DNA of 64,000 nucleotides, from NCBI GenBank assembly GCA_965240325.2, contig OZ251224.1:3224001-3288000 (forward strand), given 5' to 3'. This document shows, piece by piece, positions 41,352-52,090 of the stretch. The notes under the pieces were generated by a model, which saw nothing but the letters and a program-made list of their open reading frames with translations, was not told the DNA's origin and did no database searches. Both the position numbers and the translations under genes were made by a program. This stretch comes from Rebecca billardiae RCC1528 (taxonomy: Eukaryota; Haptophyta). How positions within the stretch are numbered: position 1 is the stretch's first letter; the number at the start of each line of letters is the position of its first letter.

Positions 41352-42155
41352 CTCGATGACGCCGCCCTCCGGCCGTAAACCGCACACGCGTAGCGGCGTA
41401 GGCCGCCAAATGAGTAGATCTGCATATCTTGGTCAGCACCAGCCAAGGGAAGGGCCCTTGCACCAGCGCCCGCCCGGCTCCCGAGCTGGAGAGCGGCGGT
41501 GCTCAGATTTGGTTGCGTACTGTGTAGTTTACAGTTTACTAAGAATAAGAGACGCACACAGCTCAGGCAGGCGAGATTAACCGTAAGAATAAGAGACGCA
41601 CACAGCTCAGGCAGGTGAGTTCTCAGAGCGCTGGTCACATAGTTTCCGTCTTGAACTTCGACGAGCTGTACAGCACGGCGGTGTACTAGCACGCAGCATT
41701 CGGAGGGAGCAAGGGGCTCGAGCGGGCGCGAGGGTGGAACAGGCGGGCGAGGGGGTGTAGCGCGGCCGGCGCGGCGCACGGCGCATCTGGTCTCGCGCAA
41801 AAGGCGTTCTCGTCCGGATGTGACTCGTCATCAGCGGCGGAGGTAGCCGTGTGAACGGCGGGCCAGCCACGCACAGTGACGCAGGCGCGTCCCGAGAGTG
41901 AGTCGCTGGAGCGAGGTCGCGAAGCGGCGATTAACCTCTGTCGCTCGGCGCCAATGGGAGTTGACAGCCCACCGCGCCCTTGCTCTGACCCAGAGCAAGG
42001 GTGCCCAAGAGCTTGCGACTCAAGCGTCGTCCGTGGTCCGGCTGTGTCCGAGTCCGACGGGCCCAATCCGCCATGCTGGATTGCTGGAACTCAACCGAAC
42101 GGCAACCTGGCCGACCCCCGCGGCGTGCACCGAGCAGCGGGGTCGCCGCGCTACC
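41352..42155. other. Divergent intergenic region with short repeats
   Basis: This separates the start codons of the surface-protein gene and ARPC4. It holds the 50 bp inverted-repeat arm (41530-41579) and a second 31-base direct copy of part of it (41584-41614). No gene was recognised. Confidence 0.5.
41530..41614 (+). repeat. 50 bp inverted repeat, left arm, plus partial direct copy
   Basis: Positions 41530-41579 are the exact reverse complement of 56291-56340. The inner 31 bases (TAAGAATAAGAGACGCACAC onwards) are repeated in direct orientation at 41584-41614. The arm begins with ACAGTTTACTA, as in the 264/6636 pair. Confidence 0.85.
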
Positions 42156-42695
42156 ATGTCTGCGCCAGGGCCCAGGGGGAGTGGTCACGTCCTCCAGCCG
42201 TACCTGGACTGCATCCGCCACACCCTCGACGCCGCGCTCTGCCTGCAGAACTTCGCTTCGCAGGTGGTCGAGCGGCACAACAAGCCGGAAATCGAAGCGC
42301 GCGGCTCAGAGGAGCTGCTTCTAAACACGCTCGTCATCTGCCGCAGTGAAGACGAAGCGTGCATGATCGAGACCTCGGTGAACTCCGTGCGCGTGAGCAT
42401 CAAGATCAAGCAGGCAGACGAGACGGAGGAGATCCTCGCGAAGAAATTCTCGCGCTTCTTGATGCAGCGTGCGGACAACTTTGTCGTGCTGCGCCGCAAG
42501 GCCATGGAGGGCTACGACATCTCGTTCCTTGTGACGAACTTCAACGTCGAGCACATGTACAAGCACAAGCTCGTCGACTTCATTGTCCAGTTCGTGGAGG
42601 AGATCAACAAGGAGATCTCTGCGATGAAGCTGAACGTGAACACGCGCGCTCGGCTCGTTGGGTTGGAGTTCCTGAAGGAGCTCAGTGCGCAGTGA
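42156..42695 (+). CDS. ARPC4: Actin-related protein 2/3 complex subunit 4
   Basis: This is a 179-residue single-exon protein, close to the family length of about 168-170. ARPC4 (p20) forms the core dimer with ARPC2 in the Arp2/3 complex, which nucleates branched actin filaments. Strongly conserved stretches are visible: [21 protein letters not shown] near the N-terminus, [32 protein letters not shown] in the middle, and [20 protein letters not shown] with [16 protein letters not shown] at the end. The N-terminal [10 protein letters not shown] is lineage-specific. Upstream in-frame sequence lacks an ATG and is taken as 5' UTR. A TATATATATG string follows the stop. Confidence 0.97.
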   Translation: MSAPGPRGSGHVLQPYLDCIRHTLDAALCLQNFASQVVERHNKPEIEARGSEELLLNTLVICRSEDEACMIETSVNSVRVSIKIKQADETEEILAKKFSRFLMQRADNFVVLRRKAMEGYDISFLVTNFNVEHMYKHKLVDFIVQFVEEINKEISAMKLNVNTRARLVGLEFLKELSAQ

Positions 42696-43406
42696 ATGAT
42701 GTAGCTATATATGTCCAAGGGGGAAGTTTCTTGACGATTGACTGTGACGATGCGATGAGTACAAGCCCGTCAAGCTGCCGTCGCGTATTCACTTGTAGTT
42801 GATCAGGCGGGCGGGATGGATGGATATTCACTCTGACAGGGGTAGGCTGTGAGACGCGCGGAGCGAGCGTCTCATTGCCATTCCGAGCCGTACCGCGCCG
42901 CCGAGCGGCCCGCCATCGGAGACGGAGTGGGCGGCCGGAGTGGCGACGGTTCAAGTGACTGTGAGTCCGCGGTCGGCGGCGCGGTTGCAGAATTTGCAGC
43001 ATGGCCACGGACCGGTGCACGCGTACACTGTCACTGAGTCTGATGAGTGCCAGTCACTGACCCTCAGCCGTAAGCTGCTTTAGCTTGCCGAAGGCCCGCT
43101 GAACCCGCCAGCGTGAGCGTCACTCCGAGCAGGCCGCGCCCGAGCCGCCGCACGGTCCGTGACGCTTGCGAGCTATGACGATGCGGAATTGTATTATTAT
43201 AAGCGCGACTCACTTCTACTGTAGCGTAGTTGCGCGGCACGCGGCGCGTCGGCATGATATTCTTCGCCGACTGCTTGATGCATAATGCATCAGCAGTGGG
43301 CATCAGCATCAGGAATTGGACAACGCAGAATGCGCTGCTGTCTCTGCCTAGCTGGACGATATATATATGTAATTAATCATCAGCCTGATCGGAAATCAGA
43401 TGATTT
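42696..43406. other. Intergenic spacer before repeat locus 1
   Basis: This is the 3' flank of ARPC4, running into the first R1 repeat. No gene was recognised. There are short AT-rich runs near 43190 and 43360. Confidence 0.5.
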
Positions 43407-43806
43407 ATGGCCCGCGGTGCAGGGCGGAGCGCGTAGCGTGGAGCCCCGCCGGGGGCCCTCACTACGTTGTCAAAAAGATCTTTTGATCAAAGAAAAGGGG
43501 ATGGGGGACGATTTTGAGGGCTGTTGGAGGGTGAGTTTTCGACTTTTTGAGGGGGGGTATGCTGTCCATCACAGCTTAAAAGGCCGCGCCCGCTGCAATT
43601 CTTGTATCTACTATGGACGGACGTGGGATCAGATACCCCGGGGGTGAAACAAGTGAGTATTCCTATCCCTCTTGTATGCTGAAGTACGAGTTTGCCGAGC
43701 GACGTTTGATTGTTTTGGGTCGAAAACAGCTATGAAGCCAGATTCTTTTGAATAGTGCTTGTTCAAATACGTTACCCGTCTGTCTCGATGGATGAACCGC
43801 CTCGTC
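43407..43806 (+). repeat. R1 repeat, copy 1 (400 bp)
   Basis: A 400 bp unit begins ATGGCCCGCGGTGCAGGGCG and ends CGCCTCGTC. It is repeated in direct tandem at 43807-44205 and once more at 58091-58489, nearly identical (this copy has one extra G in a G run). It contains no credible gene. Its last about 77 bp are one unit of the minisatellite that continues into R2. Confidence 0.92.
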
Positions 43807-44205
43807 ATGGCCCGCGGTGCAGGGCGGAGCGCGTAGCGTGGAGCCCCGCCGGGGGCCCTCACTACGTTGTCAAAAAGATCTTTTGATCAAAGAAAAGGGG
43901 ATGGGGGACGATTTTGAGGGCTGTTGGAGGGTGAGTTTTCGACTTTTTGAGGGGGGTATGCTGTCCATCACAGCTTAAAAGGCCGCGCCCGCTGCAATTC
44001 TTGTATCTACTATGGACGGACGTGGGATCAGATACCCCGGGGGTGAAACAAGTGAGTATTCCTATCCCTCTTGTATGCTGAAGTACGAGTTTGCCGAGCG
44101 ACGTTTGATTGTTTTGGGTCGAAAACAGCTATGAAGCCAGATTCTTTTGAATAGTGCTTGTTCAAATACGTTACCCGTCTGTCTCGATGGATGAACCGCC
44201 ACGTC
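43807..44205 (+). repeat. R1 repeat, copy 2 (399 bp)
   Basis: Tandem copy of R1, joined directly to R2 copy A through the shared junction GTCAT. Confidence 0.92.
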
Positions 44206-45991
44206 ATATTAAAAGAGATTCTTTTCAATAGCGCTTTTCCAACCAAGTTACCCGCCTGCCTCGATGGATGAACCTCCTCATAATATTGAAAGAGATTCTT
44301 TTGAATAGCGCTATTTAAAGCCAGTTACCCGCTTGCCTCGATGGATGAACCTCGTCCTGTACTCCTGTGCCATAAGCCCATAATGAAAGAGAGGCGCTTG
44401 TGAAAACAGGTTACCCGCCCGCCAGCGTTTATTGCGGGAGGCGCGACACGCCCGAGGCAGCGGGCGAGGATGCCGTGCAAAGGCGTGCGCGCCGCGCCGG
44501 TGCCCTCGCGCCGGTGGCGTGGGCTGGCTGGCTGCTGGTCTCGCCCACGCGCCCCACTCGCCCCAAGCGCGCAACGCCTGCGGGAAGCGCCGGCACCATA
44601 CCTAACTAACCTGCGCGTCGACGCCCGTCCTGCCGCGGCCCGCGCCCTCTGATCGATCGTCGATCGGACCGCGTGCGTGCGACTCCGTCCGCGCCCGCGC
44701 GCAGGGTGGGAGGGGCTGATGCAGGAGCAGATGCAGGACTACCTCGAAATTGCACGCGACGAGGAGGTGCCCAGCGCGCACTTTACGCTGCGCGCATCAT
44801 CGAGTGGTCGCCCAGCGAGCGCGGGCAGCCGCACCGCCGCCGGCTGACGGCGGGCGCAGCAGCGGCGCAGCTGCCAGCTGCGGACGCGCAGCGGGCGCGG
44901 AGTGGAGGCCGGCGCGGCGGCCGGGCAGCGGCGGCCGGCGCGGCAGCACGCTCGTATACATCGCGGCAGCTACCGCCGTCGTGCGGGGAAAGCACACGCT
45001 CTCCGCGGCTTCCAAGATGCCGACGGGCCACGGCGTGCAGGCTGCGTGCGCGCTGCAGTGGCTGTGTCGAGCTGCCTGCGGCGTGTGCTCGAGGCGCGGC
45101 GCTCGCACGGGCTACGCGGGCGCAGCGGGTGCGCGCAGCTGGCGCACGCAGTGCCACGTCCTGCGGCGCCAGTTTGGCGGCCGTCCGCCCCCCCGAGCTC
45201 GAGTTCTGCGCGCTTTGCGACGGCGCGGCCGGCCGCGCCCATCTGCCTGCTTGCTTGGGCACGCCAGCATGGCCGCCGCCGGGCCTGCTACGCGCGCCGA
45301 AGCTGGAGGGCGGAGGAGGGCGCTGGGCTGCTCCTACGGCGTGCTGCAGCCCGGGCAGGCTCTACCGCGGCGCGGCGAGGCCGTCGCGCCTGCTCGCCGC
45401 CGTCGAGTCGCCCGTGCTGCGTGACCCTCGGCCGCACGTGCTCGGCGGCACCGCAGCAGGCGTCCCATACCACGGTATGCTCGAGCCGCTGTGCGCACCC
45501 AAGGCGCGAGCTGCTTACGAGCGGGCCAGGTGGGCCCAGGGGGTGCGCGCATCTGGCACACGCAGCCCCGCGTCATGGGGTGTCGGTTTGACGGTCGCCA
45601 GCCCCTGTGGGCTCGAGCGCTGTGCGCTTCACCACGGAGGTGCCGGCAGCGCCCCGCGGCGCGCAACGGCGGGGCAGCATGGCCGCCGCCGGCGCCGCCG
45701 CACATGCCGCCGCTGTTACGGGCAGTCGAGAGCTTGGGGCAGCACCTACGGCGCATGCTGCAGCTCGGGCGGGCTCTGCCAGCCTGCTGTGGCGTGATCG
45801 CGCATTTTCCAGACCGTCGACTCGCCCGCGCTGCATAATATTCCATTATTCGTTTGCCGCGCGTGCTCGACGGCGCTCCGCGCTGCTGCTGCCGCTACGG
45901 CCGCGCGTTGGACGGACAGCATATGCCGACGGAGGGTGCACCGCGGGCCCCTAACTACGTTGGTTCTATGGAAGGACCGCGGAACGCGGTC
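44206..45991 (+). repeat. R2 repeat, copy A (1786 bp)
   Basis: This unit begins ATATTAAAAGAGATTC and ends GGAACGCGGTC. The first about 220 bp are about 77 bp minisatellite units (AGATTCTTTT...GTTACCCGC..GCCTCGATGGATGAACC). The rest is very GC-rich and contains a degenerate internal direct repeat of about 410 bp. Open frames of 370-425 codons cross it on both strands, but 2-base indels between copies break them, so I treat it as non-coding. Copies B and C lie at 45992-47737 and 58490-60271. Confidence 0.9.
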
Positions 45992-47737
45992 ATATTAAAA
46001 GAGATTCTTTTTAATGGCGCTTGTCCAACCAAGTTACCCGTCTGCCTCGATGGATGAACCTCCTCATAATATTGAAAGAGATTCTTTTGAATAGCGCTAT
46101 TTAAAGCCAGTTACCCGCTTGCCTCGATGGATGAACCTCGTCCGCCTGTACTCCTGTGCCATAAGCCCATAATGAAAGAGAGGCGCTTGTGAAAACAGGT
46201 TACCCGCCCGCCAGCGTTTGGATGCCGTGCAAAGGCGTGCGCGCCGCGCCGGTGCCCTCGCCCCGCGGTGGCGTGGGCTGGCTGGCTGCTGGTCTCGCCC
46301 ACGCGCCCCACTCGCCCCAAGCGCGCAACGCCTGCGGGAAGCGCCGGCACCATACCTAACTAACCTGCGCGTCGACGCCCGTCCCGCTGCCGCGGCCCGC
46401 GCCCTCGATCGATCGTCGATCGGACCGCGTGCGTGCGACTCCGTCCGCGCCCGCGCGCAGGGTGGGAGGGGCTGATGCAGGAGCAGATGCAGGACTACCT
46501 CGAAATTGCACGCGACGAGGAGGTGCTCAGCGCGCACTTTACGCTGCGCGCATCATCGAGTGGTCGCCCAGCGAGCGCGGGCAGCCACCGCCGCCGGCTG
46601 ACGGCGGGCGCAGCAGCGCAGCTGCCAGCTGCGGACGCGCAGCGGGCGCGGAGTGGAGGCCGGCGCGGCGGCCGGGCAGCGGCGGCCGGCGCGGCAGCAC
46701 GCTCGTATACATCGCGGCAGCTACCGCCGTCGTGCGGGGAAAGCACACGCTCTCGGCGGCTTCCAAGATGCCGACGGGCCACGGCGTGCAGGCTGCGTGC
46801 GCGCTGCAGTGGCTGTGTCGAGCTGCTGCGGCGTGTGCTCGAGGCGCGGCGCTCGCACGGGCTACGCGGGCGCAGCGGGTGCGCGCAGCTGGCGCACGCA
46901 GTACCACGTCCTGCGGCGCCAGTTTGGCGGCCGTCCGCCCCCCCGAGCTCGAGTTCTGCGCGCTTTGCGACGGCGCGGCCGGCCGCGCCCATCTGCCTGC
47001 TTGCTTGGGCACGCCAGCATGGCCGCCGCCGGGCCTGCTACGCGCGCCGAAGCTGGAGGGCGGAGGAGGGCGCTGGGCTGCTCCTACGGCGTGCTGCAGC
47101 CCGGGCAGGCTCTACCGCGGCGCGGCGAGGCCGTCGCGCCTGCTCGCCGCCGTCGAGTCGCCCGTGCTGCGTGACCCTCGGCCGCACGTGCTCGGCGGCA
47201 CCGCAGCAGGCGTCCCATACCACGGTATGCTCGAGCCGCTGTGCGCACCCAAGGCGCGAGCTGCTCGAGCGGGCCAGGTGGGCCCAGGGGGTGCGCGCAG
47301 CTGGCACACGCAGCCCCGCGTCATGGGGTGTCGGTTTGACGGTCGCCAGCCCCTGTGGGCTCGAGCGCTGTGCGCTTCACCACGGAGGTGCCGGCAGCGC
47401 CCCGCGGCGCGCAACGGCGGGGCAGCATGGCCGCCGCCGGCGCCGCCGCACATGCCGCCGCTTACGGGCAGTCGAGAGCTTGGGGCAGCACCTACGGCGC
47501 ATGCTGCAGCTCGGGCGGGCTCTGCCAGCCTGCTGTGGCGTGATCGCGCATTTTCCAGACCGTCGACTCGCCCGCGCTGCATAATATTCCATTATTCGTT
47601 TGCCGCGCGTGCTCGACGGCGCTCCGCGCTGCTGCTGCCGCTACGGCCGCGCGTTGGACGGACAGCATATGCCGACGGAGGGTGCACCGCGGGCCCCTAA
47701 CTACGTTGGTTCTATGGAAGGACCGCGGAACGCGGTC
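45992..47737 (+). repeat. R2 repeat, copy B (1746 bp)
   Basis: Direct tandem copy of R2. Relative to A it lacks about 40 bp near 46220 (the TATTGCGGGAGGCGCGACAC region) and differs by small indels of 2-3 bases. It ends at GCGGTC, followed by unrelated AT-rich DNA with a perfect 20 bp palindrome (CCGTATATATATATATACGG, 47757-47776). Confidence 0.9.
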
Positions 47738-47916
47738 ATTATCAATTATCTGCCAACCGTATATATATATATACGGATTAGCAGCTGACGATGCGCTATT
47801 TGAAAATGCTAGCTAGCTTATAATGCAGTCTACATGCCGCTGAATCGCTGATAACTACACGTAGTCAGAGGCCGCCCGACTCGACAAGCGTCAATAATCA
47901 GACGTTCAGACGAGAA

Positions 47917-50421
47917 TCAGGCTCCTCGAAAGCTCTTGTGCTCCGAACATCGACGGGACGCGCGCTCGCTGATCTGCATGGAGCCGTGCACAACGTCGCC
48001 GTCGCTCTTGCGCACGGACACGAAGCGGTGACAATCGAGGAAGGTGATCTCGCACGTGGCGCCGACAAAGTTCGCGATGATGGTGTCGTCGCTGCCTTCC
48101 TTGGGCCTCCAATTCCCCGGCGCCCAGGGCGTGTGCAGCCGGCCATGGTCGAGGAACGCGATGGTGGGCACGCCCGCTGCGAGCGTGGCCGCGCGCGGGA
48201 GGGCGAAGGGCGCGTCGGCAATCACACGGCGTCACGCGAGCGGGTGTGAGCGTGCGGCGTGAGCACCCCGGCCCACCCACCCGCCGAGCCGTTCGGCGGC
48301 GCCGCTGCGCACAGCGGCACGGCGCCCGCGCGGCGCGCGCGCACCCCACGCCCACGGGCCAGTGCCGATGATGCGCTTGGCCACGGTCGAGCTCCACGCG
48401 CTGTCGGGCACGCCCTCGAGCTTGGGGTAGGCGACTGAGGCCATGCGCAACGTGTAGTGCGCGCCGCGCAGCTCGAGCGCGCCGTCGTCCGCAGTCGCGA
48501 GCTCGAGCTCATCGGTCCGGCAGAAGTGGAAGGTCAGCCCGGTGCCGGACGCCGAGGGCGCCCACGTGGCCGCGCCGATCGGAGTGATCGCTCGGCCCTT
48601 CTCAAAGAAGAAGAAGACGTTTGCGGCCGTGCCCCCCGTGTACTCGGGGCGCACGAGCTCCCACGGGCCCGCGCCCACGACCGAGCTGTACACCACAGAG
48701 CTCGTGTCGAACGGCGCCGGCCGCTGCCGCCGCGTCGTGTCGCGCGACGGGTCGACGGCGCTCTTGGTCCACGGCGGCGACGCAGCCGATGCCTCGTCAA
48801 AGAGGCGCGTGAGCACGTGCGCCGCCTCGTGTGCGCACTTGGGCGGCGGGCCGAAGGGGGTCGGGGGGAACCTGCCCATGAACTTGCGCTTGTCGAAGGA
48901 CCACTCGCCTTCCTGCCCCACCATCGGCAGCCCATCGAACGTGTACTCCAGCCCAAACTGTGCACACGCGCACGCCGCGCGGAGCAGAGCGGAGCGGCAG
49001 AGCGGAGCGGCAGGCGGGTGGCGCACACCAGGCGGGGCGCGCGTCAGCGCCGCTCACGTGACGCGTGGCGCGCACGCAGCACGGGGCGGCACACCGTGTA
49101 GTGGTAGATGTACGGCATCTCCGCCGTGATGTTCTGGTGCCACGTCGCGGCCGGCTCGATCTGCAGCTGCTGGATCACCTTGTGCTTCACCCCCAGCCGC
49201 GCGCACGTGATCGTGTAGCCCCACATCTCGAGGACCCAGCCGAACACACGGTCCGACTCCTGGTCGGCCTTGAGCTCGACGCTGAGCTCGTACCACATCT
49301 TGGTGATGTTGCGCAGCGTGGCGATGTGCAGGATGGCGGGCGACGGCCCGGTGGGCTGCACGTCCTTCCTCGGCCCGGCGTACCACTTGCCCACCACGCG
49401 CGGGTGGTCAGGCTGCTGCTCTGGCGACATGTATGGGAAGAAGAAGCCAGCCGCCTCGTCGCGGGTCGCAAGGTTGGGGATGGGCCTGAGCAGCAGGTGG
49501 TCACCCTCGAGGATGAGCACGTAGTCCTCCTTGATGCGCTCGTCCCACATGGCCGAGTGCATGAACGTGAGCACGCTCCACGGCCTGTTGATCACCTGGA
49601 AGCCGCGCGTCTTCTCCGAGCCGAGCTGCGGCGTCAAGTGGGTTGGCAGCAGGGCCATCAGGGCATCCGCCTTGCCGCCCGGCGACGCGAGCAGCCGCGT
49701 GATGGCGACCATGTCGGTGCAGTAGTCGGCCTTCTGCTGCTTGACTGCGGACGCGCGCGTGTGTTCGGGCGCGCCATCGGCCGGGCACGGACCACCGGCT
49801 CAGCCATGGGTGCAGCAGGGCGGGCGCCGCCGCGAGGGAGTGGGGCGCACAAAAGCGCAGCGAGGTCAGCGCACCAAAATGGTAATACGCTGCGTACGTC
49901 TGCCACTGCATGTACGGCCGATCTTGCACGGTCAGCAGCGAGTGGTACGGCCGCCGCTGAGGGCAATCGCGTGCGCGGATCTCGTCCTCGTCGATCACGC
50001 TCACGAAACCCTCGCGTGGGTAGCCAGCCACAGTGCTCGGCGCGCCGTCGTCCGACTTGGCGGCGCTGTGCACAGGACGCGAACTCGTGCTCGTCGCAGG
50101 GGTGCCGACGGTGGCGGGTTGGCTGGTGACAGCGGGTATGGGCGTAGTGGTGAGCGCCGATGCCGCAGGCGTGGGCTTCGGTCCTGCATCCTGCTCCGCC
50201 AGGCGCGCGAATGCCGCGCCCGGCGTGTTGTGGACAGCCGCCCCGGCTGGCGCTCGATTGAGCTGGAGCCAGCCGGCTGATCTGAGGTCGAAGAGCTGGT
50301 GCGTGTGGCGATGTTCCAGGTGCTGGTCCAGCCGGAGCACGTGCACGATCGAGAAGGCGAAAGCCAGGAGCAGGCTGACGGCTGCCACGGCGCCGAAGCG
50401 AGTGCCGCGAGAGGCGGACAT
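47917..50421 (-). CDS. Hydroxyproline O-arabinosyltransferase-like glycosyltransferase
   Basis: Proposed exons, in coding order: 50421-49875, 49744-49095, 48957-48345 and 48176-47917, giving 689 residues. Introns are 130, 137 and 168 bp with GTGCGC or GTGTGC donors and CAG acceptors. It is a type II membrane protein: an N-terminal anchor (VAAVSLLLAFAFSIVHVL), a Pro/Thr-rich stem, then the catalytic domain with YMQWQTYAAYYHF, QVINRPWSVLTFMH and EDYVLILEGDHLLLRPIPN (acidic/His metal- or sugar-binding motif near residue 265). YTFDGLPMVGQEGEWSFDKR follows. HPAT enzymes add arabinose to hydroxyproline of wall or secreted glycoproteins in the Golgi; the related serine galactosyltransferases are an alternative. 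The C-terminus carries two similar modules (GAGPWELV...ITPIGAATW and GTGPWAWA...HTPWAPGNW), apparently an internal duplication. The last acceptor is the least certain join. Confidence 0.8.
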
Positions 50422-50613
50422 CGTGTGCGTTGGATCGAATATCCGTGGTTGTTGTTAGGGGTTGTTATTGGTCCATCAGCCTTTATTGGCGCATGGTCTT
50501 GATAGCCTGATGATAGAGTCGTGATAAGGTACTTTAGCTGGTCAGAACTTCAAACTCGTCAACTCGACGAGAAAGGCGCAGGTCCCGGCGCCATTCTCCT
50601 CGCTGCGAGGCGC
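50422..50613. promoter_or_regulatory. Bidirectional promoter region
   Basis: A 192 bp gap between opposing starts of the glycosyltransferase and the small membrane-protein gene. It contains ATTGGCGC near 50486 and AT-rich stretches. No motif is assigned firmly. Confidence 0.35.
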
Positions 50614-51453
50614 ATGCTTTACGAGCTGAGCACGGGCACGCGTGCCCGTGTCGGCATCGAGCCTTTCTTCAGCTGGGCGCGGCTGGTGCGAGAATGTCTC
50701 GTGCTGGGATTCATCATCTCGTACATCATGATGTGCTTGCATTTCCTCACCGGCGCCGCCCCGCAAACGACCCTGGTCATGCAGCCCACTGCGGGTGCAG
50801 CTGCAAACGCCGAGCCATTCAGGCTACCCAAAGGAGCGTCGACCTGCGGGAACAGGCCTCGCGTGTACGTGCAGTGTGCACGGACCGGGCTGTACTGGAG
50901 GCTGAGCGATCGCGACGGCGTCATCGTCGCGGACGAGAGCCCACCCGAAACGCCGTTTCGAATCGAGCCGGTTTCTTCAGACGAGAGCACCAACGCCTCG
51001 TTCGCGATCCGGCATCTCTCGTCGCTGCAGCTGATCTCGGTGGTGCCACCAGGTGATCCAAACGCCTACGTGCTGCGGCTTGGCCCGCTGAGGCCGCGCT
51101 CAGCGCACGAGCTCTTCACCGTGCGCGGCGCGTCGCTCTGGAGCAACGGCGTCGGCTCGCTGATCAATCATCGGGAGCGGACCGCCGTGCGCGCGCACGG
51201 CAACACGGAGCCGTGGCAGCCGCTGACGGTCGAGACGTACAGCACGCGGGTCTACTTTCGCCTCCTGCCGTGCGACGACCCCTATGCCGTCGAGAATGCG
51301 CTCCTCGAGATGGTCGATCGTGGCGAAGGCGGGCTCCCTGCCTCAAAGCCAAATGGCGCTGGCGCGCGCAGCACCTCACGCTTCACACCTCCTGCGCGCA
51401 AGCGGCCGGCGTTTGGGCCACCCAGGGCGATACACAAGTCGATTCGAGGATAG
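50614..51453 (+). CDS. Single-pass membrane protein of unknown function
   Basis: This is a 279-residue protein from the ATG at 50614 (an upstream GTG at 50521 is not used). A hydrophobic anchor lies at about residues 24-45 (CLVLGFIISYIMMCLHFLTG). After it, residues about 70-230 have a beta-rich pattern (RVYVQCARTGLYWRLSDRDG, AYVLRLGPL, VYFRLLPCDD) that recalls beta-trefoil or fascin-like repeats, but I do not assign a family. The C-terminus is basic and low-complexity. It is divergently paired with the arabinosyltransferase-like gene, which is also predicted to be an endomembrane protein, so a shared compartment is possible. Confidence 0.68.
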   Translation: MLYELSTGTRARVGIEPFFSWARLVRECLVLGFIISYIMMCLHFLTGAAPQTTLVMQPTAGAAANAEPFRLPKGASTCGNRPRVYVQCARTGLYWRLSDRDGVIVADESPPETPFRIEPVSSDESTNASFAIRHLSSLQLISVVPPGDPNAYVLRLGPLRPRSAHELFTVRGASLWSNGVGSLINHRERTAVRAHGNTEPWQPLTVETYSTRVYFRLLPCDDPYAVENALLEMVDRGEGGLPASKPNGAGARSTSRFTPPARKRPAFGPPRAIHKSIRG

Positions 51454-51777
51454 CCTGGTCGGGGGTTCGGCTGCGTCTGGGACGCGCGCGACGTGCTTCT
51501 GGGGTGAGCTGAGCGATCCGTAGCAGCCATTCATACCGTGGATGACCGCTCCAGTCTCTAGTCAGTGGCTCCGGTGCGCGCAGCTGACTGCAGAATCTCA
51601 GCAGAAGCCAGAACTGTGAGACTGGCGCCAGACTCCAGAGCCCATCGGACCGCTAACCGCCACTGCCGCCAGTCCGTTTCACTTTCATGCAGGCGTCTGA
51701 CGGTGACGACTCGAAGACTGCTGACGACTGCCGATATTAATCAGCAGTAGTTAACTGTAGTACTGTTAATAACGATG

Positions 51778-51836
<59 letters not shown>

Positions 51837-52090
51837 ATGAGTCTGAACGAGCGAGTGATGAAAATGTGATGATGGTGTCGCGCAGCATTGAAGTAAGAGT
51901 ATAGATTGAGCTCCGAGTCGCGAAGCGGAAAGCCGCAGCTCCAATCGCTCAGCAGCTGCTAGCTCTAGCCTCTAGGCGCCGCATCTCAGGCAGCGCAGCT
52001 GGGGTGCTCGGGCTCCGGCATGCGAAGTGCCGCTGACAGCCGCGCGCCGCTGCGAACCGCTCCCGACGGTCCACACCCAGCGCTGCGAAA
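51454..52090. other. Convergent intergenic spacer with (TA)n
   Basis: Holds a pure TA microsatellite at about 51784-51832 between two gene 3' ends. No gene was recognised. Confidence 0.6.
51784..51832. repeat. (TA)n microsatellite
   Basis: About 24 uninterrupted TA units, self-complementary and so able to extrude as a cruciform. It sits at the convergent junction of two genes. Confidence 0.95.

Noticed and set aside
43631-43642. GATCAGATACC in R1 matches an 18S rRNA motif
   Set aside because: Only 11 bases match. Neighbouring conserved rRNA sequence is absent.
43740-44430. CRISPR-like array
   Set aside because: Repeats of about 77 bp have no unique spacers of fixed length and there are no cas genes. 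This is a minisatellite in a eukaryote.
44673-47700. Open frames of 374-425 codons in the R2 repeats
   Set aside because: Two-base indels between near-identical copies shift the frame, both strands are equally open, and no domain is seen.
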